DNA from: Manis javanica
Taxonomy: Eukaryota; Chordata; Mammalia; Pholidota; Manidae
Length of the DNA stretch: 64,000 bases
Assembly (NCBI RefSeq): GCF_040802235.1
Contig: NC_133158.1
Coordinates: 18,541,001 to 18,605,000, forward strand
Direction of reading: 5' to 3'
Made by a program: the position numbers and the translations under genes. The notes beneath the pieces were generated by a model that had not been told where the DNA came from, did no database searches, and was given only the letters and a program-made list of their open reading frames with translations. Shown in pieces: positions 11,166-22,389 of the stretch; the stretch's first letter is position 1, and each line of letters opens with the position of its first letter.

Positions 11166-12675
11166 AAAAACACTCTGTGTTCTTGATATAACCTTGATAT
11201 AACCCGCTTTTGTTAATTTCTTTAGCTAATTTGAGGGCATTTGCATCGCTCCAAGGGCACCACTCACATGGTAGTTTATAAACGTTATGCGAGAATCACT
11301 CACACTAAAATGTGAATGTTTCCCTAGAGTTGTACAATACTGCAGATGTGGCTTTCCTCTGCCATTACAGATAGAGAGCCCATGGAAGATACAGAGACGG
11401 ATCTCGGGTAATAGGTAATGACAATAGTTTGGCAGAGCAGATTCAGAGAGAATAAACTTCCAGTTTGGTGCTCAGATCTGTGCAGCACCACCTCTGGAAT
11501 AGGAATAGCTGGAATTATGGAAACACAGTGGATGGAGACCAAGCAAAATGTGAACCTTGACTAATTACAGACAGAATTTTTTGTAATTTTGGTGTAAAAC
11601 TCCTTGTTGGAAGAGTTGGTTCTGACATATTAAGGTACCGTTTGTAGTTATTTGATAATGCCTTTCTCTTTTCAAACATGACAGAATATAATCCAGTACA
11701 TATTTCATATATACATATACCTTTCATTGACTAATTTATCTTTTCTTATTCCTGGATGGAAATTCCATATCATGTAGCCTTAGTTCTTTGATTTACCTTC
11801 CAAAATAGCATGAGTATATATCTCTGTTGATTTGATTTTGCAAACTTATCTCCTTATATAGTGAAATATCTAAATTTAAGTTTAGAGCCTCATATATTTT
11901 AAGAATTTTGCCTTCCTTTGTCACATAATTTAAAAGTATGCCATATAATCTTATCTTGTACAATTCAGAACAGTAATACAAAATGTATAGACAAAGGCTC
12001 TCCTGCTGTTTTAACCACCATTTAGCAAGTTTTACAGTTGAAGGGTTTGCCGACATAACTATCACTTTCTTATTATGGTGAGTATATGAATCTTTTTTAT
12101 GAACCAGAGAAAGATGCTTCTATAGCCAGGCACAGCATGTACCTTCCAGTTCTGAGCCCCTTGCTCTTAAATCCCGTTCTGGTATTTTTTGGGAAGCATT
12201 AGAATACAATAAGCTCTCAATTGCCTAGACTGAGAAAGTTCCCCAATCATTCCTAATGGGCCTTGGTTTTCATTTTTTTACTTAGAATGTGCAGTGAAAT
12301 TTAAAAAAACATATTATTACTATTACTATTTTACATTATTGAGTGTTCCCTCTTCATCTATCTTCATGTAGGAATTTTATGTCTCTGGGGACTAAACTAA
12401 ATTATATCAGATGCCAAAATTTTCTTTAGATCATGTCATCATTACCTTAATTCTGGTTGGAAAAAAAAAAAAGATGTTGACAACATTGCTTAGCATGTCC
12501 TTTGTAATGTGCTAGCTCGCTGTCTTGGTCTATCTGTTGGAAATTATAGCAGAGTACAACAAAGTAGATCAGTTGATAAATGAACCTGACCATCTTCTGC
12601 AAAGTTAACAGCACCGTATCAATTTAAAGTGTTGTTATTGCTGATAATTAAGGAGACAAAAATCACCAGCTGAGG
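11166..12675. other. Unresolved AT-rich unique DNA
   Basis: 1.5 kb with no recognised repeat, RNA or exon. Several homopolymer A/T runs (for example near 12460-12472). Confidence 0.4.
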
Positions 12676-13002
12676 CTAAATCCAATCTGTTACCCAGTGG
12701 AACAGATTGTAAAAATATTCCCTCACAGCTCTTTTGAACTCTTGAGGGTTTTTTTTAGAAGCAGCTTGGCACATAAAAGGAAATTGTTTGTGAATGTTAG
12801 CTAATTTGGTTTTGCCTGATGGCTCTAGGACTGGTTTAAATGCCCTTCGTGAACCCTCAGATGAGCTTCCTTCAGCAGAGTTATTCACTGGAAGAGGGCT
12901 GCTTGGATTTGCTAACCCTATGATGTGCTCCATTGAAATAGAGGAGCCGGTTTGAAGTCCATTCTCAAACACCTGATTCCTCCCATCTAACTCAAAAGAC
13001 AT
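12676..13002 (-). other. Antisense open frame, 108 codons, unproven
   Basis: On the minus strand an ATG at 13000-13002 opens 108 codons ending in a TAG at the left. The predicted peptide has a balanced, protein-like composition: a polar Ser/Asn/Gly middle, then a basic and aromatic C-terminal segment around 'REYFYNLFHWVTDW'. I recognise no domain. An in-frame TGA lies four codons upstream, and the start context has C at -3, which is weak. An 8-nt A run encodes Lys-Lys near residue 80. No splice sites are evident, and frames of this size are expected by chance in 64 kb. The surrounding DNA is not an obvious repeat. It could be a conserved non-coding element, a pseudogene piece, or chance. Confidence 0.2.
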
Positions 13003-13394
13003 TTGTTCCCCTCAGAAACCAGTCGGTTTTCTTGAAACCTTGGCTGACTTTAGTTATGTTAAACTTCCTCTCTGCTCCCAGATAGGCTTTGTAATAAGGA
13101 GACTTGGTCCCACACTCTTTCCTGTCTAGTCGTTTTCAGTCTCAGACATTGTGAGTGACTTCACTGATGCAGTTCTGCACTCTGACCTGGGCAGAATTAC
13201 AATCAGAGATGGGCAAAATTCACTTGGCATTTTTCATCTGGCATTTAGTATCTTTCAACAGCTTGAAAAGGATTTTAAAGCAGCCACATAAATATTTCTA
13301 TGTCACCCAGCATTGTGAGTACAAATTACTCCACCAAGAACCAATAGTCCTAACTTTTAACCCTAAATTAAACAATGATAGCATTTATTTGAGG

Positions 13395-13596
13395 AGGAGG
13401 CTTTTGGGGGAGGGCACTGGATCCTGCCTCTGTCACATACTAGCCGGATGACCTCCTTGGGCAAATCACTTGCCTCTCTTGGGCTCACTTTTCTTTATAA
13501 AATGGGGGTAATAGGGCTTTTATGAAAAGTGAGATCATATTTGAATGTTAAATAGTATGTAGGAAGAGTTTAATAAATGCTAGGTATCATTATCCC
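13395..13596 (-). mobile_element. MIR SINE, antisense
   Basis: 'gatcctgcctctgtcacata', 'gggcaaatcacttgcctctc', 'tataaaatgggggtaatagg' and 'tttaataaatgctaggtatc' give a nearly complete inverted MIR. Confidence 0.85.
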
Positions 13597-13599
13597 ACA

Positions 13600-14147
13600 G
13601 TGTCTCAGGGTCTCCCAAGAAATACAGCATATATATATATATATATATATATGTTTTTGATACATATACAAATACATATATACATACATAAATAATATGT
13701 ATTTATTAATTATAATAATTATTCATAGTTAAATATAATTAATATAATATTATTTAACATACTATATAAATAATGAAATATATGGAGAGGGAGAGAGAAT
13801 GAATTTATTTTAAGGAATTGGCTGATGTGACTGTGGAAACTCGCAAATCCAAAATCTGCAGGGTAGGAGACCCAGATAAGAGGTATGACTCCAAAGACTG
13901 CCTGTGACAGAATTCCCTCCTCTTTGGGAGAGGTCAGTCTTTTTTTGATTAATAAGGGCTTTGATTGATGAGATGAGACCCATCCACATTATGGACAATC
14001 TGCTCTACTCAGTGTCTACTGATTTAAATGTTTATCTCATCTAAAAAATACCTTCACAGAAACATCCAAAACAATGTTTGACCAAGTATCAGGGCACTGG
14101 GACCTAGATGAGTTGACACACTAAATTAACCATCACACACAATAATG
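13600..14147 (-). mobile_element. LTR-like element, antisense, with AT expansion
   Basis: Right end inverted reads 'tgtgatggttaatttagtgt', the expected beginning of a common mammalian LTR-like repeat. Internally 'tttattttaaggaattggct', 'ccaaaatctgcagggtagga', 'gaattccctcctctttggga' and 'tgatttaaatgtttatctca' follow in order, and the left end has 'tctcagggtctcccaagaaa'. An AT-rich microsatellite (13629-13790) has grown inside it. Family name uncertain. Confidence 0.65.
13629..13790. repeat. (AT)n microsatellite and AT-rich low-complexity DNA
   Basis: A pure 'at' run at about 13629-13653, followed by degenerate taatat, atacat and ttaata repeats. Confidence 0.9.
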
Positions 14148-14167
14148 AGAATGTAGTGCTCTGTGGG

Positions 14168-14345
14168 TCCCACTGATAAACACTTTCCGTATACTGAATT
14201 ATCTACTCTTTGACCACAACCCTTGGAGGTAGGTACTTTTGTGTCCATTGTACAAATGAGAAAACTTGAGCACAGAGAGGCTTAATAAGCTGCCCAGAGT
14301 GACACAGCCAGAAATTTTGTGTTTTAACCACTGGATTAAACTGTC
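14168..14345 (+). mobile_element. MIR SINE
   Basis: 'ttggaggtaggtacttttgt', 'gtacaaatgagaaaacttga' and 'gcacagagaggcttaataag' followed by 'cacagccag' match MIR core and 3' sections. Confidence 0.85.
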
Positions 14346-15064
14346 AGCAACACAGGACAGAGCCCCCGAAGTGTGGCACCTGCTATGTCTAGCACAATCA
14401 ATATTTGTTAAATGGATACACAAATGGATCACTCATCGAACCTCTTGGATTCCTTTAAGCAGGGGGATATTTTCTCTTGATTAGCATTTTTGTTTTTGGT
14501 TTTGTTTTGTGGATGAAACCTCAAAATGACCTATTCTTGTCTGAGATACTCCCCAGCAATTGGTAACAAAGTGCTGAGAGAATGCCTGTGCATAGTAAAT
14601 GAAGTCAGACATACAGACAGACTGCAAGAAGACAATCTAAGTTTCCAAGTTCACTTGTGTCTGCCAAGGGAATGGCCCAGGGAGGGAGAAAATCTAGAGT
14701 TACTGTAAAATAGTATCCATCAGTATAAAATTCTGCTCAAACACTCCCAATATATATATATATATATATTTGTTTATAAATCACATCACATGCTATTGCA
14801 TTGATGTACATCATAACCATACACAAAGAAGGCACTTGGCTTTTCTGAGTCTTCCCATTTTGTTTTTCACTGACTTAGTCTTCAGTAGGTGGAACTTGAG
14901 GCCTCTATACAGCTTAGTGAGAAATGCATTGATTAGCCATTCTAACGCATACGTTCAATAAGATCAGGGGAAGCGTGCCAGCAGAAAAGCACTGTGAGGG
15001 TGAGATGAGAAGATACAGGGAAGCTCTTGACACAGTGCACGGCACTTGTTTTTATTACAAGAAA
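14346..15064. other. Unresolved DNA with (TA)n run
   Basis: No family recognised apart from a 'ta' dinucleotide run at about 14750-14769. Confidence 0.4.
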
Positions 15065-15245
15065 TGCAGTATGGCACAGTTAGTAAGAGTATAGACTTCA
15101 AAGCTGCCAACACCCAGCTCTACCATGTAATAACTTTGACTGATTACATGGGGTTGTTGGGTGGGTGTAACGAATTTTAAAAAACAGCAAACAAGTCACA
15201 TCTTGGCATGTAGTAAGCATTATATAAGTATTATTGGGCATCACC
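15065..15245 (-). mobile_element. MIR SINE, antisense
   Basis: 'agtatggcacagttagtaag', 'agtatagacttcaaagctgc', 'cacccagctctaccatgtaa' and a terminal 'ttggcatgtagtaagcatta' are an inverted, internally deleted MIR. Confidence 0.75.
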
Positions 15246-16519
15246 ACAAGGAACCAATAAACATTAATTGTGATTAATTGTAAACACCAAGGTAATGATC
15301 TACGCTGAGGTCATTATGCCTCCATCTCTATTACTTTGTTTACCCAAAATGCTATTCAGTGAAAATGTTCAGCATGACTTTGACATACTGCCCTAGGATC
15401 TCATTCATCTGTGTACCATCTGTACTATTATTTACTTAATATTTGTCCTTATTGGGACCTACTTCACTATTTTTGAGAGCAGTAATATTAGTGGGATCAT
15501 GGATGTGATGTGCTAGTAACATTTATTTTCCTAAAAATACATGAGAAGCACATAACCATTAAACCATTTCCCTCACTAAAAGAAATACTGCTTTAAGCAA
15601 TCCTTAAATTATGAATGCTTCAATTATAGTCACTCTACTTAATGAGACTGAAGAATATTCCAACATATGTTAGGCATTTAACCAGGTTCACTTCAGAACA
15701 CCCTAGTACTCTAGAAGTTGAGCAAATTGGGATTCTAACGTTCTTATCTTTTTGATTCCTGATTATTATTATTTTTGGAATGAGAAGGATTTCAGTTTCA
15801 TTCTTCATAATTAGATTTTCCTTTAACTAGATAGGACCTATAAAAACTTTGATCACTGTTACCATAGATGTTGTAAAAGTACCAAGTTAAATTATATCAA
15901 ATTAACCAGATCCCTTACGCATGCCTATGAGAAATTAAAACAAGAGCTGAGACTAGAATATTGAAAGAGAAATTAAGCAATATTGCAAGCAAAGTTATCT
16001 CTATCAAATCAAATGTGGAATTTCTACCTTCAAGCTGTCCATAAATAATATTCTAGGCAAAAACAAGTCACAATGACTCAGACCTTTAGATGTTTGGATT
16101 ATCTGCCATCACTGTTGACTCTGGAAATAGATTCTTCTCATCTAAATCAGAATCCCAAGCAGATTTCTTCAGAACACGTTGACTCAGATTGTTAACAACT
16201 TGAAACCTATTAGATAATCACATGCATTTACTTTAAAATGGGACAGGTACCTCCTTGGAAATAACACAAATGCTTGGACAAATGAAAGTCATTTCTCTAA
16301 TCTATGTTTAAGGGTTCCATTTTAGCACACAACTCTATCATCATTATTACAGACGCAAAAGTCATGATTACTGTAACTCTTAGGGAAAAAAATCATTTGA
16401 GCCAGATGTATGCTTTTAGTTGGTCCTGCTCTACATCTACGTGGCAAGATGCAAAGTGATCTCATTTAAAAAAAAGCACTGAATTAAATGGAGCATTCTT
16501 TGAATGAGCCACACTCACA
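15246..16519. other. Unresolved AT-rich unique DNA
   Basis: 1.3 kb without recognised repeats or exon signals. Could hold conserved non-coding sequence. Confidence 0.4.
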
Positions 16520-16738
16520 TAGGTCACGGTTTCTCAGTCTTGGCACTTACGCACATTTTGGGCTGGATAATTCTTTGTTAGGAGGGCTGTCCTGTGCATT
16601 CTGGGATGTATAGCTAATTGCTGGCCTCCACCCACCGGATGCCAGGAATTTCTTACCCCAATTGTGACAGCTACAAGTGTCTATAGACATTGCCAAGTGC
16701 ACCCTAGAGGCAAGAATCCCCCTTTCCCCCATGGAAAT
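16520..16738 (-). mobile_element. MER5A hAT-Charlie MITE, antisense
   Basis: 'ggtttctcagtcttggcact', 'tgggctggataattctttgt', 'ctgtcctgtgcattctggga', 'gctggcctccacccaccgga' and 'gtctatagacattgccaagt' are the inverted MER5A blocks in order. Confidence 0.9.
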
Positions 16739-16830
16739 CCACTGACACAGGTCATGAAGAAAGCTTTGTCATTGCTTATCTGAATATCATTGCAGTATTT
16801 GGGGGTAAAAGTTGATTTCTTTGCAAGGGA

Positions 16831-16831
<1 letters not shown>

Positions 16832-16863
<32 letters not shown>
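16832..16863. repeat. (TG)n microsatellite
   Basis: Continuous 'tg' dinucleotides, about 16 units. Confidence 0.95.
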
Positions 16864-16865
<2 letters not shown>

Positions 16866-17496
16866 CTGTATTACAAAATCCAAACTATAACTAACAAAGG
16901 TAAGGGAGAAAAGATTGAACCTTTATTACCCAAAGCCATATAAATTCAATAATAAATAATGACTCTCTCTAAAAATATGAGAAGTCTTTTTCAAAGTCAT
17001 TAGTTTTAATCATAAATGAATTTAGCAGCGTTTCCTTAAAATTTGCACCTTTGTAATGAACTCTGATAAATTCATGGAACTGGATGTTAAATAAAGAGAT
17101 AGAAAGGTCTAATTTGCTGGTTCATTAAGCTAGCTTATTTCTAGACATTGTGCATATTGCTTTGAATTTCATATTTCTGAGCAGTAGAGACAATAGTGGT
17201 ATCCATCTTTAATGTAGTGTGGCAGACAATTAGGAGCTCAAATGGATTAAATCTCATTTCATCAGAGATGCACACAGTGATTATTATTTTATTGCCAAAT
17301 ACTGCCAGCATTACATTTCTTCAATACCCGACTTGCATGCTTAAATTTGCATTAAACACCATTTGGTAACAACAATAATTTGGGCCATTTTCTTACTTGG
17401 CATTATTCTGCTCTTTACTACATGTGTTCACCCAACACTAGCTTTAAGGGTACAGAGTTTTATACACCCTTGATATACAAGAGGCAGCTGAAGCCC
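16864..17496. other. Unresolved AT-rich DNA
   Basis: No repeat family or exon recognised. Confidence 0.4.
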
Positions 17497-17602
17497 TTGA
17501 GGAAAGGGGGTAGCATTGGGGTTGTAAACATGAGCCCCCAGGTCTGTCCCTCTCAACCTGGGTGACCTTGGGAAGGTCACTGTCCTTAAAATAAAACTAG
17601 AA
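17497..17602 (-). mobile_element. MIR fragment, antisense
   Basis: 'aacctgggtgaccttgggaa' and 'ggtcactgtccttaaaataa' match the middle of inverted MIR; the flanks are lost. Confidence 0.55.
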
Positions 17603-17639
17603 GGTAACTTTCTGTTTTGTTTTAAACACTGCTGGTCAG

Positions 17640-18055
17640 GTTTTTAAATTCCAAAAGCATTGCTTTTTTAAAGAAGAGCTTTCTAAAAATTTCAAAACAT
17701 TGTTTTGAGACAATTAAGAGCCATTACCCCAGAGCTCACCTCTCTTCAGCTCCCTATTATTCATCACTTAGTATTTATCTGCCCATAGTTCTCACTGACC
17801 TCCTACAAACACCTACAAGTAAGCTTACCCAAATAATTCCTTTCTTAAAAAAAAAATGGGATTATACTATATGTAGCTTTTCTCCAGTGTGCTTTTCTGG
17901 GTAACTTTAGACCTAAGCTATTGCTTGGATTTAAAAAAGCTGCATAATATTTTGAAATATAGATAAAGTATTTGTTTAGGTATTTCTCTGCAGATTGACC
18001 ATAGCTTAATTTTTGGCACTCTAAACCATAAGGTAATCATTGTTATCAAATATAT
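17640..18055 (-). mobile_element. L1M-like 3' region, antisense (tentative)
   Basis: 'gggattatactatatgtagc', 'ttttctccagtgtgcttttc' and 'agctgcataatattttgaaa' resemble an inverted old L1 3' region ('catactatacatactgttctg ... ggctgcatagtattcc'). Strongly diverged. Confidence 0.45.
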
Positions 18056-18467
18056 AGCAGGAGGCTAGATTCTTTCCTGCAATTGGAAATGGGAAACAGA
18101 GACATTCCACCTACTTGGACTGCCTCCTTTGAGGCTCAATTTCCACAATTGCGCACTAGGAATCACAATATCTGGGCTGTGTCCTTTGCACACTGATCTA
18201 AGGATGGTCTGAGCCAGCGTACGAACATGACGTGGCGGTTCTAGAATCAGGAGAGCACTCAGTAAAAATCCCACTTGAGCCACACTGCAACCTTTCAAAG
18301 CCATCTGCTTTTGTCTGTTTGCACAATCCGACATAAAATGTATACATTTGTCATATGCTCCCCACCTCCTGAACATTTTGTACAACCACGTTTTCAATAG
18401 ATAATTCACTTTTTCATTGAAAGTGTTCCAGTGTAGTGCCTGAGTTCTTAGAGCTGAGAAAGATAAA

Positions 18468-18522
18468 GCATGTGTGTGTGCATGTGCGTGTGTGTGTATG
18501 TGCGTGTGTGTGTGTGTGCAAG
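18468..18522. repeat. (TG)n / (TGCG)n microsatellite
   Basis: Alternating tg with interspersed cg and ca steps ('gtgcgtgtgtgtgtatgtgc'). It produces a His-Thr repeat in the long antisense frame that covers 18065-18556, which I regard as chance. Confidence 0.9.
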
Positions 18523-19621
18523 GGACAGAGAGAGAAAATACACTCAGTAAATTCACTTAGTATGAAGTGAGAGCCATCCAGGGACGTGCTCATAAAAGTG
18601 CAGGCTTTAGAAATTGGTCATATGATGAAGCAATATTCCCTATATTTAACATTTTACCTGGTACTGTAATCATTTTTAGTTATTCTACTAAAATATCTCA
18701 TAATGTGCAATGCAACATCTCCCTCCTGGAAATGAAAGGTCTTCAACAAATACGTCCATATTTATAGCATATTCTTATAGGAAGCAAGGAAAGTGTTGAT
18801 GCACAATGACTGTTTCACATCTATTCAGCAGGTTAAAAAAGTGTACAGAACACTCTAGTTCAAAAGCTTGGGTCTAGACTAGAGATTTTTAAACTGTGAT
18901 CCATTCAGTTATGAAATGGAGTTAGAGGTCAAAAGTGGCATTTTTTAAATGAGATAGAATAGAACGGAAAATGTCTGAGGGCATCACTCCAAAGGGTGAC
19001 AGCTGTGTCATAAATCTTTTTCAGAAATACGGACTCGTGTGTTGTGTGTGCTCCTGCATACTGGATCTCCGTGTTGAATGTTTTTCTTATTGTGTAGCTA
19101 TCAAAGACATTTGGAAGTCCCTCTTTAGTGACATTTTGCTCATGAGATCCGTGAACAGTCACTGCTTGTGGTCTGGGGCAGCTGCCTCTGCGTGTGTACA
19201 ACAAAGATGTGACCAGACGGAGCATCCTTCCTCTTCTCTTTCCCCATCATCTCCTCTTGAAAAGCAGCCTTTGGTTGGGCAGAATAAAGAGATAAGGAGT
19301 TACTAGCATCACCACATGTTGACGCTAAGCCTTGAGAAGCAGCCAGAGCTAGTGAGATAGAAGTTTGCTTTCAGGAGCCTTTGCTTGGAAAGATCGGGTA
19401 TGGACCCTGGAAGGCCTCACCCTGGACACCCACAGTGGCACCGGAACCCTGGGAGGGAGGCAGGGCGTGGCGGAGGACAGGCGGGACAGCAGGTGGCAGG
19501 AGTAGAGGGAAGAGGGAGCCCAGAGGCAGGAGGGACTCTGGGATGTCCGTTAGAAGGTGATTTGATGGGTAAAGTAATGCCTTGCTTCATCTTCTGGATT
19601 CACTGACAAACTTTCTTTCTA
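18523..19621. other. Unresolved DNA
   Basis: AT-rich to about 19000, then more balanced, with a GC-rich, G-rich patch at 19385-19560 ('gggagggaggcagggcgtgg'). No exon or CpG island that I can support. Confidence 0.4.
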
Positions 19622-20240
19622 GAACTTCATGAATATAATAAATATTTATTAAGCACTTTTTTTGTGTCAAGGGCTCCTCCCTGCAAATGTAGCAGTGACC
19701 AAAACAGGCAGAAGCCTCTGTACACAAGTCGTGAAACCAGCCATCTTGGAGGCAGAGGACATATATTAAACAAATGACTAAAGTGCACAGAATGTCACAT
19801 GGTGGCACAGACAATGGAGAAAAGTGAAGTGTGGAAGAGGACAGTGTGTGTGGTGTGGGGGCTGGGCTAAGGATTGCACTTGTACAGACAATGGTCAGGG
19901 AGGAGAAAGCGGACCAAAGACTTGAAGAAAGTGTGGAAGCCGGCCATGCAGATCTCAGGGGGAGAACATTCCAGGCAGGCATGTGACTGGTGTGCTAGAG
20001 GGGAGAATAGAGGAAGCTGAGGTTAGAGGTGCGTGCGGACCGGTGCAGGCGTGGTGGAGGGGGGCGGTAACACTTCATGGAGCCTTCAGGGCCTTTGCAG
20101 GGACTCTGGAGTTTGCTCCAAATGACAGGGGATGCCTGGCACATGGGAGGGTGTTGAGCAGGTGACGTTATAAGTCTTACATTTTAGAAGGATCAGCCCA
20201 GCTACTGTGCAGTGGGGAGTACCCCCGTGTGCTCTCGCGT
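19622..20240 (-). mobile_element. L2 LINE 3' region, antisense, about 600 bp
   Basis: 'aataaatatttattaagcac', 'acatatattaaacaaatgac', 'agaacattccaggcaggcat', 'gtttgctccaaatgacaggg' and 'tttagaaggatcagcccagc' follow the inverted L2 3' UTR over its length. The longest well-ordered L2 section here. Confidence 0.75.
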
Positions 20241-20687
20241 GTAACAGGTGTAACTAAGGGTGATGCAGAGCAGGACAGATGCACGTGAAGCAGAAAGGAA
20301 GCCATCCACAAAGGTTGTAAGTCAAGGTCCACTGTTCCCTTCCTTCTGTTAACCTCACGATGACATCAGCACAGGAAGCTGCAGTTCTCGGTGACCAGCC
20401 TCCATCACCTCGTCTAAAAGTGGCCTGTCAATCAGCATAGACGGAGGATCAGTCATGGACCCTGTTCATACCCTGCTGCGGGAAGCTGGGTTCTGATGCC
20501 CCCTCCGTGAATGCCAGCTGCACTGATGGCTCCTCTTCCCCTCCTGTCATCCAGAGTCTTAGCTTCTGTTGCACATTTCCCGAAGCTAGCTCTCAGGTCA
20601 TGAAATCCCAAATCCCAACGAACACAAGGTTCCTCTGGCTGGACTCTTGTCATTGGCAACCCAGGAGCCAACACTGTTTTTCTGCTG
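20241..20687. other. Unresolved DNA left of the solo LTR
   Basis: Possibly another old repeat, but no family is identified. It is the ancestral host of the LTR insertion, since its last six bases are duplicated. Confidence 0.4.
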
Positions 20688-20693
20688 TCCACT
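20688..20693 (+). repeat. 6-bp target-site duplication, left copy (TCCACT)
   Basis: 'tccact' immediately before the LTR, identical to 21028-21033. Confidence 0.8.
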
Positions 20694-21027
20694 TGTTGGC
20701 AGCCGCGCTCAGAAAATAGCGCCCAATGCAGGGCAGCCGGAAGGCCCCGAACTTCCTAATGACAAATCATCCCACACCACTAAACTACATGCTAATTGCG
20801 CCTTGGCATAAGGACCAATGAGACCCACCAAATGGTTATGCTAATAAGGCATATGGAGCCGCACCAACCAGGTCAGAGCATGAGAACTATATAAGCAAGC
20901 CTCTCCTTCCCCTCTGGGTCCTGCCCAAGTCATTTGTTTCACAAAGAGCTGAAGAATAAAGCTTTCTGCAGAAGAATCCTGCTGTTGTTGCGTGCTGTTC
21001 TTGCCGGCGAGGACGGGGCGCGCGACA
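20694..21027 (+). mobile_element. Solo LTR of an ERVK-like (class II) endogenous retrovirus
   Basis: A 334-bp unit that begins TGTTGGCAG and ends GCGCGACA, i.e. canonical TG...CA ends, with an identical 6-bp duplication on both sides. Inside are a TATA-like 'ctatataagc' (about 20888) and an AATAAA at about 20956, in the U3-to-R order expected of a + strand LTR. Six-base duplications are typical of class II/ERVK integrases, so I infer that class. There is no second LTR, primer-binding site or gag/pol nearby, so it is most likely a recombined solo LTR. The perfect duplication and intact signals suggest it is younger than the surrounding MIR, L2 and MLT1 debris. Confidence 0.8.
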
Positions 21028-21033
21028 TCCACT
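21028..21033 (+). repeat. 6-bp target-site duplication, right copy (TCCACT)
   Basis: 'tccact' directly after the LTR's terminal CA, identical to 20688-20693. Confidence 0.8.
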
Positions 21034-22080
21034 CACTCGGCTGCTTGTGGCCGCGTCCTATCAGGCTTTCTGCTTCTGCTCTCTCTGGAGTGGGAAGAGT
21101 CCCCTTCAGCCTCTTCCCTTGGCAGAAAGGAAAAGCAAAGCTATGCTCAAGCGCTCAGCAATACCCCTGTGCGCAGTCTTTACGGGCCCAGATGGGGTCA
21201 CAGTCTTCCTATTGCTCTGTCGCAGGCTTCTCGGTGCCACACCCTGTTACACAGATGAGGGTGGGAGGCACTGACAAGCACCCCAAATGCAGTACCCCTC
21301 CCTCCCGCTGCTGGATGGGGGAGGGCCTGGTCCACCCCCAATTATTCCAAGCCACTCTGCTGGCCTTTCTTTCACTCTGCACTTCGTGCTTCGGCTCCAC
21401 TTGTCCTGACATTGTGTCCTTCAAGCAGCAGAGGGACTGTCCCCTCTTGCACACCGACCGTGCAGAGCTGGTCTCCGCCTTCTGCAGCATACGCACATTG
21501 CCAGAGAGCGTTGGCCGTGGGGCCGGCTCAGGACCACCAGGTTATAGAAGTCGTTACATTAAATCAGTCGCTTACAAAACTGGAAGTGTGGGTACCTACA
21601 AATACCGAACGCCCTTCCATACCACGGAAATAGGTGAGTTTGTAGCCTGCCCTCAGAAAGGCCTTTGTAAAACCCCACTAATCTGCTCCTTTCAGATACT
21701 TGGACCATTGAGGCCAGCAGGTTATCAGAGCTTCCCAGGGGGTAGAGTGGGTACAGAACCCTGGGTCCTGTGAACAGGATTTCATAGGTGTAATGGTGAA
21801 GGCAAAAATAAATAAATAAATAAGTAAATAAAAATTAATCTCTTGACTTTCCTCAAAATCTGCAGGGCAAAATTTCAGGTGCCCTCTTCTGTTATATTAA
21901 ATTGCTACAACACGGCTCCATGTTGCTGTGTACTGCAAGCCATCAGCAGTCTTTCAAATCCTCCCCTCACTCCCATAGTCACTGGGCTTCAGACAGAAAG
22001 CCATTTCCTCCCTGGTGACAAAAGGGCTCCAGAGTGAGCTGTCCCTCAATAACCAATTAATTAATTGAACATTAATTCTT
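21034..22080. other. Unresolved GC-balanced DNA with a long chance frame
   Basis: The longest open frame in the window (279 codons, 20934-21773, + strand) begins inside the R/U5 part of the solo LTR and continues through this stretch. I recognise no domain, signal peptide or membrane segment in its product. As it starts in a recent LTR insertion and crosses the insertion junction, it cannot be an old conserved gene. LTR-driven transcription through it is possible but there is no sign of coding constraint. An (AAAT)n tract lies at about 21803-21836. Confidence 0.5.
21803..21836. repeat. (AAAT)n microsatellite
   Basis: 'aaaaataaataaataaataa' continuing with 'gtaaataaaaatt'. Confidence 0.9.
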
Positions 22081-22326
22081 GACTTAAATTTTTTTCTGAG
22101 TTTTTAATGTGTAATTTTTCTGATCATCATTCTTCCAAAAAAAAATTTTTCTAACATGCAGGAAAATACTTCCCTTCCTCCTAGACCAAATTACTTCCTA
22201 TTTTGCTATAATGGCTTCAGATGAATGTTTCCCTCCCCCACCCCCCGCCAAAAGAAAATTTTATAGATTCAGTGGAAGCTACTTTTGGATTTCTCTTCCT
22301 CAGAGATGCACTGACGCCAATCTTCT

Positions 22327-22380
22327 CATCAATTTTTTCTTTTCTACTACATTCATCAATTTTTTCTTTTCTACTACATT
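22327..22380 (+). repeat. Perfect 27-bp tandem duplication
   Basis: The 27-bp unit starting 'catcaattttttctttt' at 22327-22353 is repeated exactly at 22354-22380. Identity implies a recent slippage or duplication. Confidence 0.9.
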
Positions 22381-22389
22381 CTGTGTAAT

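Noticed and set aside
18065..18556. 163-codon antisense frame
   Set aside because: Its N-terminal part is a His-Thr translation of a TG microsatellite, and the rest has no domain; chance frame.
19983..20165. Short + frame
   Set aside because: Lies in an antisense L2 3' UTR.
21034..21500. Possible retroviral internal sequence after the LTR
   Set aside because: The TCCACT duplication sits directly after the LTR end, so the following sequence is host DNA, not provirus.
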